From Holosporales bacterium (GTDB lineage: Bacteria > Pseudomonadota > Alphaproteobacteria > BNTO01): 8,060 nucleotides of DNA. This document shows positions 1-6,687 of the stretch, piece by piece. Where the stretch lies: assembly GCA_031290075.1 (NCBI GenBank), contig JAITOG010000032.1:1-8060 (forward strand). The letters run 5' to 3'. The notes under the pieces were generated by a model. That model saw only the letters and a program-made list of their open reading frames with translations. It was not told the DNA's origin and did not search any database. How positions within the stretch are numbered: the first letter of the stretch is position 1; every line of letters starts with the position of its first letter. The translations under genes and the position numbers were made by a program.

Positions 1-33
1 TTTATTAAAAATATTTTAAAATATCATAAAAAA

Positions 34-60
34 ATAGTTAGTTTACAGTAAACATAGTTA
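34..60. repeat. 13-bp palindrome flanked by 7-bp direct repeats
   Basis: GTTTAC-A-GTAAAC (41-53) is a perfect inverted repeat, and the same heptamer ATAGTTA lies directly on each side (34-40 and 54-60). This could be a protein-binding site for a gene beyond the left edge, or chance in AT-rich DNA. The rest of 1-110 shows no open frame or RNA that I recognise. Confidence 0.35.
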
Positions 61-110
61 GCATAAAAACAACTTTATCAAAAAAATAAAAGGCTTGTTT
101 TCTACTTTTT

Positions 111-138
111 AAAAAAAATGATCCTTGTAAGCAGGGAT
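111..138 (-). terminator. Probable intrinsic terminator of tRNA-Arg
   Basis: Read on the minus strand, a short stem (ATCC, one mismatch, TG, loop CTTA, CA, GGAT) is followed by CA and a run of eight T. It lies about 50 nt after the tRNA-Arg 3' end, a plausible place to stop the transcript. The stem is short (six pairs and one mismatch), so its strength is uncertain. Confidence 0.45.
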
Positions 139-189
139 TTATAAGAGATATTTTTATGTAGAGATGTAAAGGCGTAAGGGTATACTACT

Positions 190-266
190 TGGCGCGCCCT
201 GGAAGACTCGAACTTCCGACCCACAGCTTAGAAGGCTGTTGCTCTATCCAACTGAGCTAAGGGCGC
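190..266 (-). tRNA. tRNA-Arg (anticodon TCT)
   Basis: The 77-nt cloverleaf is complete. The acceptor stem is GCGCCCT/AGGGCGC with discriminator G. The D arm is GCTC/GAGC, the anticodon stem ACAGC/GCTGT holds loop CTTCTAA (anticodon TCT, on the plus strand at 230-232), and the T arm is GGAAG/CTTCC around TTCGAGT. CCA is encoded in the gene (190-192). It reads AGA and AGG codons, which should be used often in AT-rich DNA. The gene is divergent from dcd and argS; being next to the enzyme that charges it (ArgS) is probably coincidence, as the two are on opposite strands. Confidence 0.97.
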
Positions 267-280
267 CTTATCCTATTCTT

Positions 281-309
281 AAGCTATTTTTAAAATTGAA
301 AAAAGTCAA
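281..309 (-). promoter_or_regulatory. Candidate sigma-70 promoter for tRNA-Arg
   Basis: On the minus strand, TTGACT (304-309) and TAGCTT (281-286) are separated by exactly 17 nt. The -10 box ends 14 nt before the mature tRNA 5' end, which fits a short 5' leader. The -35 box is good and the -10 box only fair. It overlaps the opposing dcd promoter. Confidence 0.4.
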
Positions 310-324
310 TAGGTCTGTTATAAA
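296..324 (+). promoter_or_regulatory. Probable sigma-70 promoter for dcd(-argS)
   Basis: TTGAAA (296-301), a 17-nt spacer and TATAAA (319-324) make a near-consensus promoter, and TGT just before the -10 gives an extended -10 (TGn). The expected start of transcription is near 331, some 25 nt before the dcd ATG at 356. This supports that ATG over upstream in-frame codons, which lie inside the tRNA or ahead of the transcript. Confidence 0.6.
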
Positions 325-355
325 TAAAGGGGGAATTACAGGAATTTTAAGCAAA

Positions 356-916
356 ATGCCAGTTTTAAATGATGAATGGATCCGCAAGCAATCGCTTGAA
401 AAAGAAATGATCTCACCTTTTATTGATAATCTCTGTTCAAAAAATACTGTTTCCTATGGTCTTTCATCGTATGGCTATGATGCCCGAACTTCAGATGAAT
501 TTAAGATTTTTACAGATGTTAATAGCATAATAATTGATCCTAAAAATTTTTCAAAAGATAGTTTTATTGATAAAAAAACAAATGAATGCATTATTCCGCC
601 GCATAGTTTTGCTTTAGGGCGTACTGTGGAGTATTTCAAAATTCCTCGAGATGTTGTAGTTATTTGTATTGGAAAATCAACATATGCAAGGTGTGGAATT
701 ATTATTAATGTTACACCTCTTGAGCCTGAATGGGAGGGATACGTTACTTTGGAATTTTCCAATACAACTCCTTTACCCGCTAAAATATATGCAAACGAAG
801 GAGTATGCCAATTTTTATTTTTAAAGGCAGATCAAGTTTGCAAAATTTCCTATAAAGATAGGAAAGGAAAATATATGAATCAGCGAGAAATTGTTTTGCC
901 TAAAGTCCTGTCATAA
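356..916 (+). CDS. dcd: dCTP deaminase
   Basis: A 186-residue dCTP deaminase, which converts dCTP to dUTP and ammonia in the cytosol; dUTPase then gives dUMP for thymidylate synthesis. The protein starts [10 protein letters not shown]. Family motifs are [10 protein letters not shown] (35-44), GKSTYARCG (106-114, nucleotide-binding Ser108 and Arg112), [15 protein letters not shown] (122-136, with the likely catalytic Glu133 in LEF), and a C-terminal Tyr/Gly/Gln-type nucleotide-closing tail. Length is normal for the family (about 185-195). The frame stays open upstream to 239, but that part lies in tRNA-Arg and before the predicted transcript start, so ATG 356 is chosen; AGGA at 340-343 is a rather distant ribosome-binding site. 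It resembles Rickettsia-type Dcd. argS follows after 25 bp, probably in the same transcript. Not seen: the long insertions of bifunctional DCD-DUT enzymes. Confidence 0.95.
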   Translation: MPVLNDEWIRKQSLEKEMISPFIDNLCSKNTVSYGLSSYGYDARTSDEFKIFTDVNSIIIDPKNFSKDSFIDKKTNECIIPPHSFALGRTVEYFKIPRDVVVICIGKSTYARCGIIINVTPLEPEWEGYVTLEFSNTTPLPAKIYANEGVCQFLFLKADQVCKISYKDRKGKYMNQREIVLPKVLS

Positions 917-941
917 AAAATTCAATTGAAAGAAAACGAAA

Positions 942-2705
942 ATGCCAATATTAAAAAATATTCAAAAAAAAATAGAAAAAATTATTTCTGAAATAATACC
1001 AGAAGTAGAAAAAGAAAAAATTACTGTAGAAATGACGAACAACGTGACTCATGGTGAAATAACAACAAATGCAGCAATGATTTTAGCTAAAAAGCTAAAA
1101 GTTTCTCTAATTTCTTTGGCACAAAAAATAAAAGAAGAAATCGCTGAAAAAGATGGAATAAAGAAGGTTGAAATTGCTGGCGCCGGATTTATAAATATTA
1201 CTTTTGAAAAGGAACTTTGGCAGGAAGAATTAAAAGATATTGTAAACTTAGGAAACAAATATGCAGCAAATTCTATTATTAGCGTAGATGAAAAACAATG
1301 CAATAGACCAACAATGCATATAGAATTTGTGTCTGCAAACCCAACAGGCCCTATGCACGCTGGACATGTGCGAAATGCTGTTTTGGGAGACACTATAGCA
1401 TCTTTGTTGAGGAAAGTTGGGTATAATGTTTACACTGAATATTATATTAATGACGCTGGAAAACAAGTTGAGCATTTAGCACATTCTGTGTATTTGCGCT
1501 ACAAAGAAGCCCTTGGGCACACTCTTCCAAGCAACGCTTTCGAAAATGATCTATACCCTGGAGATTACCTAATTCCAATAGGAAAAAGTATTGCTCAAAA
1601 AGATGGCGATAAATGGGAAAAATGTACGAAAGAAACTTGGCTTCCTGTATTTTGCGAAATGTCAATTAATCACATGATGGATTTAATCCGCGATGACTTA
1701 GCAGAACTGGGAGTTGAAATGGATTGTTACACTTCCGAAAAAAAGCTTGCCTTTGACGGAAAAGTTCAAGCAGTATTAGATAAACTTAAACAACAAGACG
1801 ACGTTTATGAAGGGATTTTAACACCACCTAAAGGAATGTTAGTTGACGATTGGGAAGAGCGCCGACAACTTCTTTTTAGATCAACAAAATATGGAGATGA
1901 TATTGACCGCCCCCTCATGAAATCAGATGATTCCTGGACTTACTTTGCAACGGATATTGCTTATCATTTTGATAAAATTCAAAGGGGATTTACTTATTTA
2001 ATAAATGTTTTAGGAGCAGATCATTGCGGTTATGTTAAAAGGCTAACAGCAGCTGTAAAAGCCATTAGTAGCAACTTTACTCCTGTAACATTGGATGTAA
2101 AGTTATTTCAAATTGTTAATTTCTTTGAAAACGGCCAACCCGTAAAAATGTCAAAACGTGCGGGAACTTTTATAACTTCTCATGATATCGTGCAAAAAGT
2201 TGGCAAAGATGCAACGCGTTTTATGATGGTTTCTAAGCACAATAATACAGTTATTGATTTTGACTTTAAAAAAGTTTTAGAGCAATCGCAAGACAACCCA
2301 ATTTTTTATGTTCAATATGCGCATTCAAGGATTTATTCTGTATTTAAACATGCGAGCGAGATTTTTCCAATGTTAGATGAAGAAGCAATAAAAGGGTGTG
2401 ATGATTTGAAAACTTTAGATAAACCTGAAGAAATTGCAGTTATTCGAGTTTTAGCGGCATGGCCAAAGATTGTTGAGCAAGCGGCAGTTTTATTAGAACC
2501 ACATAGAATTACTAATTATTTATACGATTTAGCTGGAGAATTTCATAAATTATGGAATCTTGGAAAAACTGCTTCAACGCTTAGGTTTGTTGATCAAAAT
2601 GATCAAAATGCCACAAAAGCAAAGTTATTCTTGCTAAGCGGAGTAGCAACAATATTGCGTGACGGTTTAGAATTACTGGGCATCACTCCTTTATATAGGA
2701 TGTAA
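942..2705 (+). CDS. argS: Arginyl-tRNA synthetase
   Basis: A class Ia synthetase of 587 residues that charges tRNA-Arg using ATP. Residues 1-110 form the N-terminal additional domain typical of ArgS (D-loop recognition). The ATP-binding HIGH-type signature is SANPTGPMHAGHVR with HAGH at 139-142. The second signature KMSKR is at 402-406; ArgS proteins often lack a canonical KMSK, so its presence here is worth noting. PIFYVQYAHSRI at about residue 453 opens the C-terminal DALR-type anticodon-binding helical domain, which runs to the end (ITPLYRM). Length is close to E. coli ArgS (577). No clear Shine-Dalgarno precedes the ATG (only GAAAG and A-rich sequence), but the start fits the family N-terminus. 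It lies 25 bp after dcd, without a terminator, and probably shares its promoter. A 91-bp hairpin repeat begins 16 bp after the stop. Confidence 0.97.
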   Translation: MPILKNIQKKIEKIISEIIPEVEKEKITVEMTNNVTHGEITTNAAMILAKKLKVSLISLAQKIKEEIAEKDGIKKVEIAGAGFINITFEKELWQEELKDIVNLGNKYAANSIISVDEKQCNRPTMHIEFVSANPTGPMHAGHVRNAVLGDTIASLLRKVGYNVYTEYYINDAGKQVEHLAHSVYLRYKEALGHTLPSNAFENDLYPGDYLIPIGKSIAQKDGDKWEKCTKETWLPVFCEMSINHMMDLIRDDLAELGVEMDCYTSEKKLAFDGKVQAVLDKLKQQDDVYEGILTPPKGMLVDDWEERRQLLFRSTKYGDDIDRPLMKSDDSWTYFATDIAYHFDKIQRGFTYLINVLGADHCGYVKRLTAAVKAISSNFTPVTLDVKLFQIVNFFENGQPVKMSKRAGTFITSHDIVQKVGKDATRFMMVSKHNNTVIDFDFKKVLEQSQDNPIFYVQYAHSRIYSVFKHASEIFPMLDEEAIKGCDDLKTLDKPEEIAVIRVLAAWPKIVEQAAVLLEPHRITNYLYDLAGEFHKLWNLGKTASTLRFVDQNDQNATKAKLFLLSGVATILRDGLELLGITPLYRM

Positions 2706-2721
2706 ATATTTTAACGTATAC

Positions 2722-2812
2722 CCAAACCCCAAAAAATTGCGGATTCAAACTTCTTGGGTTTCAAGGATTGGCAGCAATTAAAATCCGCATTCTTTTGGGG
2801 CCCCAGTATATA
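2722..2812 (+). repeat. 91-bp hairpin repeat, copy 1
   Basis: This copy matches 7744-7834 over 91 bp with three substitutions and no indel, in the same orientation. Its arms CCCCAAAAAATTGCGGATT (2727-2745) and the complement at 2782-2800 pair at 17 of 19 positions around a 36-nt middle. GGGGCCCC (2797-2804) sits at the end of the right arm, and the unit ends CAGTATATA. It has no coding capacity, so it looks like a REP- or MITE-type element. Its place after argS means the transcript would fold here. The rest of the argS-lepA gap (2813-2913) holds GCGCGCGC (2813-2820), a small GCTTG/CAAGC hairpin and AT-rich sequence that must contain the lepA promoter, though no box pair is convincing. Confidence 0.85.
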
Positions 2813-2913
2813 GCGCGCGCATCACAGCTTGCATACCAAGCAATAAAAGTATAAAACTATAAATATGCTTTTCTTGCCAATATTTTGTGCAGTGTTTTTA
2901 AAAAAAAAATAAA

Positions 2914-4764
2914 ATGGAAAATATCCGAAATTTTGCAATTATTGCCCATATAGACCACGGAAAATCAACACTAGCTGACCGTTTGATTGAGTATTGCGGG
3001 GGATTAGATGCTAGGGAAATGAAGACCCAAGTTTTGGATTCCATGGATATAGAGCGTGAACGCGGTATTACAATAAAAGCTCAAACTGTCAGGCTTTTAT
3101 ACACATCTGATGATGGGAAAATATATAAATTAAACCTTATTGATACTCCTGGACATGTTGATTTTTCATATGAAGTTAGCCGTTCACTGGCGGCTTGTGA
3201 AGGATCTTTGCTTGTTGTTGATGCAAGCCAAGGTGTTGAAGCGCAAACTTTAGCCAATATTTATTACGCTATAGAAAATAATCACGAAATAATACCAATT
3301 CTTAATAAAATAGACTTACCAGCCGCCAACCCAGATCGCGTGCGCCAGCAAATTGAGGAGGTAACTGGACTAGACACAAGTGATGCTGTTGCTATTTCTG
3401 CAAAAACGGGGCTTGGTATTCGTAAAGTTCTTGAAAAAGTTGTTCAAAAACTTCCATCCCCTGCGGTTAAAGAAATAGATTGTGGAACAGCTGGCGGGAT
3501 TCGCCCAATTTGCAGTACAGATTTTTTAGAAAAAGCTCTCTTAAAAGCTCTTTTGGTTGATAGCTGGTACGACGCCTATACAGGAGTAATTGTTATTGTG
3601 CGTATTATTCAGGGGATCATGAAAAAGGGAATGAAGATTCGAATGATGGAAACTGGCGCAGTGTATGAAGTTGGGCAAGTTGGGTATTTTACTCCAAAAA
3701 GAGTTGAAGCAGAGGCTTTGCTTCCAGGAGAAGTTGGATTTGTTACAGCTGTTATTAAACACGTTTCCGATTGCAAAGTTGGCGATACTATTACAGACGA
3801 TCGAAATCCAGCAAGTAAGGCACTGCCAGGATTTAGACCATCAATTCCAGTGGTTTTCTGTTGTCTTTTTCCAACAGATACAGATGAATTTGGTAAGCTT
3901 CGGGAAAGTTTGGATAAACTTCATCTTAATGATTCAAGCTTTGTTTACGAAATCGAGCATTCCGGAGTTTTAGGTTATGGATTTCGTTGTGGTTTTCTGG
4001 GATTATTACATCTTGAGATTTTGCAAGAACGCCTTGAACGCGAGTTTAACCTTGATTTAATTACAACAGCGCCAAGTGTGAATTATAAAATACACATGAC
4101 CAACGGCACCATAAAAGATCTGCATAATCCTGTAGATATGCCAGACGTTGTAAAAATTGAATATATAGAAGAACCTTGGATTAAAGCAACTATATTGGTT
4201 CCTGATGAATATTTGGGGGCGGTTATTGGGCTTTGCACAGATCGCCGAGGAGAACAGGTTGATATTTCGTATGTTGGCAATCGGGTAATGGTTATTTATA
4301 AATTACCGTTAAATGAGGTTGTTTACGATTTTTATGATCGTTTAAAATCTATAAGCCGAGGTTATGCTTCGCTTGATTATCATTTGGATGGTTATAGGGA
4401 AGGAGATTTAGTTAAACTCTCGATTTTGGTTAATAGCGAACCGGTTGAAGCTCTTTCTATGGTTATAAATAGGAGTTGTGCAGAACATCGAGGACGCGCC
4501 TTTTGCGAACGCTTAAAAGATTTGATTCCTCGTCAGCTTTTCAAAATTGCAATTCAAGCTGCAATTGGGGGAAAAATCATTGCGCGTGAGACCATTTCGC
4601 CGCTGCGTAAGGATGTTACAGCAAAATGTTATGGAGGGGATATAACAAGAAAAAGAAAGCTTTTAGAAAAGCAAAAAGAAGGAAAAAAGCGTATGCGCCA
4701 AATTGGAAGCGTAGAAATTCCACAAAGCGCCTTTATCGCAGCTTTTAAAATGGAGAAAAAATAA
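2914..4764 (+). CDS. lepA: Elongation factor 4 (LepA), translational GTPase
   Basis: A 616-residue ribosome-associated GTPase, which back-translocates or remodels stalled ribosomes and aids initiation-complex assembly. G1 is AHIDHGKS (11-18), G2 is in ERERGIT (47-53), G3 is DTPGH with catalytic His81 (77-81), G4 is NKID (131-134) and G5 is SAK (162-164). Beta-barrel domain II follows from about residue 210 ([12 protein letters not shown]), then the EF-G-like domains III and V. The LepA-specific C-terminal domain ends [19 protein letters not shown] with the basic [15 protein letters not shown] segment. It is some 17 residues longer than E. coli LepA (599); the extra sequence is around 184-208, between the G domain and domain II. 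The start gives the standard [20 protein letters not shown]-terminus. No Shine-Dalgarno is visible, only a run of ten A. It is not followed by a lepB gene. Confidence 0.98.
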   Translation: MENIRNFAIIAHIDHGKSTLADRLIEYCGGLDAREMKTQVLDSMDIERERGITIKAQTVRLLYTSDDGKIYKLNLIDTPGHVDFSYEVSRSLAACEGSLLVVDASQGVEAQTLANIYYAIENNHEIIPILNKIDLPAANPDRVRQQIEEVTGLDTSDAVAISAKTGLGIRKVLEKVVQKLPSPAVKEIDCGTAGGIRPICSTDFLEKALLKALLVDSWYDAYTGVIVIVRIIQGIMKKGMKIRMMETGAVYEVGQVGYFTPKRVEAEALLPGEVGFVTAVIKHVSDCKVGDTITDDRNPASKALPGFRPSIPVVFCCLFPTDTDEFGKLRESLDKLHLNDSSFVYEIEHSGVLGYGFRCGFLGLLHLEILQERLEREFNLDLITTAPSVNYKIHMTNGTIKDLHNPVDMPDVVKIEYIEEPWIKATILVPDEYLGAVIGLCTDRRGEQVDISYVGNRVMVIYKLPLNEVVYDFYDRLKSISRGYASLDYHLDGYREGDLVKLSILVNSEPVEALSMVINRSCAEHRGRAFCERLKDLIPRQLFKIAIQAAIGGKIIARETISPLRKDVTAKCYGGDITRKRKLLEKQKEGKKRMRQIGSVEIPQSAFIAAFKMEKK

Positions 4765-4773
4765 TTAAATTTC

Positions 4774-4972
4774 TTATACCAAAATCCATGATTAACAATG
4801 CAGATAATTTTTCACAACCTCATAATCTGTAAGAGGTTCACAAACACGATCTGTCTGATTAAATATGGATTTTGGTATTATACCCATTTGCAGTAGAATT
4901 CTCGGATTTTTCGTCTCCTAATCCAGCAGAATCACTAGAAATTCATACTGCGTTTCACTACCATTGGTATAA
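4774..4972. repeat. Two abutting inverted-repeat elements with TTATACC ends
   Basis: The block is bounded by a perfect 9-bp inverted repeat, TTATACCAA (4774-4782) and TTGGTATAA (4964-4972). A central palindrome GGTAT-T-ATACC (4874-4884) divides it. The left half has perfect 14-bp arms, ATACCAAAATCCAT (4776-4789) and its complement (4865-4878), around an inner AACCTC/GAGGTT hairpin. The right half (4878-4972) has imperfect arms, TTATACC...GCAGTA-GAATT against AATTC-TACTGC...GGTATAA. It has no open frame of useful length. I read it as two small MITE-like elements end to end, or one 199-bp composite element. It begins 9 bp after the lepA stop, so it may also shape the end of that transcript. Confidence 0.6.
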
Positions 4973-4996
4973 TTTAACTTATTTTGATTTTATTAA

Positions 4997-5322
4997 ATGG
5001 AGTTTATTGTGCAAACACAATTAAGGATTAACGTTTCAAAGAAAAAATTGGATATTTGTTTGCTTTTCAACGGCAAAGAGAGAAAAACGTTTTCCAAATT
5101 CTACTTAAGGCTTTGAACACATCCTTAAATGGTACAGGAAAACATTAGACCTCCTTCGAAACCAATTTCTTCTGGCAAAGTTGAAGGAGCATACGAAGCG
5201 CAGAACCGGAGTGTATTAGTATACATGAGGATTCGAGCATCGAAGCGACGAACAAATTTATAGAAGAAATTGGTTTCGAAGGAAGTCTATTGTAAAAAAA
5301 GCTGCATGTTTGTGTAGGGTCT
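4997..5322 (+). pseudogene. IS110-family transposase, N-terminal remnant
   Basis: The decayed 5' end of an IS110-type (DEDD) transposase gene. GTG at 5009 with GGAG six bases before it (4999-5002), or ATG 4997 in the same frame, begins VQTQLRINVSKKKLDICLLF, matching the family's GIDVSKKxLDVxLL opening, except that the first catalytic Asp is Asn (codon 5030-5032). Near 5094-5099 the frame shifts by one base; the other frame then reads FPNST-stop-GFEHILKWYRK, matching the family's FPNT..GF..LLxWL block. A 144-bp element (5146-5289) interrupts it. After the element the frame resumes as stop-KKLHVCVGS, matching the xVxVCxExTG segment with the catalytic Glu lost. No later part is recognisable. It has one frameshift, two stops and two lost catalytic residues, so it is not functional. 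Confidence 0.65.
5146..5289. mobile_element. 144-bp palindromic MITE-like element with TA ends
   Basis: 28-bp terminal arms at 5146-5173 and at the right end (5262-5289) are inverted copies with one mismatch; the core of the arm is TTCGAAACCAATTTCTTCT. TA stands at both outer edges (5146-5147, 5288-5289), as expected for a TA target duplication of the IS630/Tc1-mariner kind. The interior is itself imperfectly palindromic, GAACCGG..TGTAT-TAG-TATACA..GGATTC, flanked by GAAGCG-rich pieces. It encodes nothing. It sits inside the IS110 transposase remnant; taking it out with one TA leaves that gene's frame continuous. Mobilisation would need a transposase supplied elsewhere. Confidence 0.75.
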
Positions 5323-5540
5323 TTTACATCAAGTTTAATTTCCGCATCCGAAGTACCCCTGTGATGAAAGTTTAAAAATACAAACCCTGTTCATTAATTG
5401 ATTTTTACAATTTTGGGCCTCTGCGCTGCAGAGCCTTCAAAGGCCGAAAAGTTAAATGTGAACACAGTTACAGAGTTAAGAAAAGACTCCCCCTTAATGC
5501 CAACTACCAGAATGCGGTTGGCAAATTTTCTCACTATTTA
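5323..5540. other. Non-coding spacer with hairpins and an IS-end-like motif
   Basis: No gene is seen here. AACCCTGTTCA (5383-5393) is repeated exactly at 7945-7955, upstream of the probable transposase at the right edge, and GTGAACACAGTTA lies about 65 bp on in roughly inverted sense; this may be a relic of the same element family. CTCTGC-GCT-GCAGAG (5419-5433) is a perfect hairpin. TGCCAAC/GTTGGCA (5498-5504 and 5517-5523) forms a 7-bp stem, 18 bp beyond the stop of the minus-strand gene ending at 5541, and could be its terminator, but no T-run follows. Confidence 0.4.
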
Positions 5541-6452
5541 TTAATACGCTTGTGATAATAAGCGGCAATTAGGTCTAGAATTTCTATCGTAAGGAATAAT
5601 CCTTAGATCTTTTTCATGATGCTTTTCATGATGATATTCTTCATTATGCTGAAGGATAATTTTAGATTCTCTTAAGAAATGCAATAGTTTTTCTAACACC
5701 TCATATACATACTTAACAGAGTTATCTAATGATGAAACTTTAGTTTCAAGCAAATTCATACCACTATTAACAAGAGACAATCCTGTGAAAAAAGAATCTC
5801 TTAAGCTATGAATTTCTTTTACTGTATTTTTTGGCAGAGATGCTGCTAATTTATCATATAGATAAGATAGTCTTAAAAGCTGGTCTGAGATGGATCCTCT
5901 AAGGAATTTAACTCCTCCTTGTCCATTTCTTTTAACAATTGTTGCTGTATTTCCTATCATATCTCTTAAAGCTTTTACCGATTCTTTTTCATACTCCACT
6001 GAAACAGGAATATTTATAAGGTGGTGATAAGGATGGGAATCGTGCGTGATAATTCTTTTTTCATTCCATTTTATGTCTTGCATAGTTCCCTTTTCATCTT
6101 GATACCTAGCGATTCCACCAGATATTTCATCTTTTAAAATTTCTAAAAATCTGATTCTTCCTATTCTATCTATAGTTTTAATAATAGGATTTCCAGTTTT
6201 TTCAATGCGCAAAGGAACTGGTATTTGAGCTAAATCTCCATTAGCATAGTCCTCAATAAATGTGGGATGTCCAGTTTCAAATGCATACAATAAATCAATG
6301 CGCTGTGTAAGTTTATTTATAGAATCAACAAACCCATAAGCCGGTAAATTTAAAGGTAAATTACTTTCTATTCTCTCTGGAGGATTAGAAAAAGTACTAT
6401 GCGCTAAGAGCAATGACACTAACATTAAATACTTACTATTATTGTTTTTCAT
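5541..6452 (-). CDS. Hypothetical exported protein with His/Glu-rich tail
   Basis: I do not recognise this 303-residue protein. Starting at ATG 6452 it opens MKNNNSKYLMLVSLLLAHST, a typical Sec signal peptide (basic start, leucine-rich core, likely cleavage near AHS-TFS or TFS-NPP), so a periplasmic or secreted location is inferred. The frame is open further up, to ATG 6464 and ATG 6488; these would put extra residues before the signal peptide and are less likely. The middle is mixed and charged. About residues 185-265 are helix- and heptad-rich (LLRLSYLYDKL, LETKVSSLDNSVKYVYEVLEKLL), suggesting a coiled coil. Then comes HNEEYHHEKHHEKD, where HHEK is doubled by a 12-bp tandem repeat (5611-5634), a possible metal-binding patch. 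One Cys lies near the C-terminus. It is 199 bp downstream of hslV, measured to the longest frame, and probably separately transcribed. Confidence 0.75.
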   Translation of the reverse strand: MKNNNSKYLMLVSLLLAHSTFSNPPERIESNLPLNLPAYGFVDSINKLTQRIDLLYAFETGHPTFIEDYANGDLAQIPVPLRIEKTGNPIIKTIDRIGRIRFLEILKDEISGGIARYQDEKGTMQDIKWNEKRIITHDSHPYHHLINIPVSVEYEKESVKALRDMIGNTATIVKRNGQGGVKFLRGSISDQLLRLSYLYDKLAASLPKNTVKEIHSLRDSFFTGLSLVNSGMNLLETKVSSLDNSVKYVYEVLEKLLHFLRESKIILQHNEEYHHEKHHEKDLRIIPYDRNSRPNCRLLSQAY

Positions 6453-6523
6453 TTTTACACTCATAATTAATAACTTCTTAACAGTCATTAGTATAAACGT
6501 AAAAGGTTAAAAAAACGTTAAGA

Positions 6524-6529
6524 ATTATA
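6524..6529 (-). promoter_or_regulatory. Consensus -10 box for the exported-protein gene
   Basis: On the minus strand, TATAAT lies about 70 nt before the preferred start codon (6452) and 35 nt before the longest possible one (6488). No good -35 box is found 17 nt upstream, where the sequence is nearly all A and T, so the assignment is weak. Confidence 0.3.
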
Positions 6530-6561
6530 TTTTTTATTTTTTTTTCTTAATTTAAAAATAT

Positions 6562-6591
6562 AATCCGCATTCTTTGGGGGCCCCAGTATAT
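6562..6591 (+). repeat. 91-bp repeat family, truncated copy 3 (right end)
   Basis: Thirty bases identical to the right end of copy 2 (7805-7834), from AATCCGCATTC through GGGGGCCCC to CAGTATAT; it differs from copy 1 only by one T-to-G. The left arm and middle are absent, so it cannot form the long hairpin. It lies between hslV and the exported-protein gene, both on the minus strand. The rest of this gap (6592-6687) is AT-rich and shows no convincing hslV terminator. Confidence 0.8.
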
Positions 6592-6687
6592 GCAGTTTCT
6601 CCTGTTCCGTGCCTTAATTTACTAAATGAAGTTATATAATAGCAATAATGAATCTATTAATATCATTGATGTTTTAATAAATTTTAC

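Noticed and set aside
239..355. 39-residue N-terminal extension of Dcd
   Set aside because: It begins inside tRNA-Arg on the other strand, lies mostly before the predicted transcript start, and is absent from the family; ATG 356 is the better start.
2829..2855. lepA promoter TTGCAT...TATAAA
   Set aside because: The spacer is only 15 nt and several other AT-rich choices exist; not distinguishable from background.
3665..3973. 102-codon frame inside lepA and other antisense or out-of-frame frames in dcd, argS, lepA and hslV
   Set aside because: They overlap well-supported conserved genes and have no start signals or family motifs of their own.
4774..5289. Possible CRISPR array
   Set aside because: Repeats here are inverted, few and unequal; there are no regularly spaced direct repeats and no cas genes.
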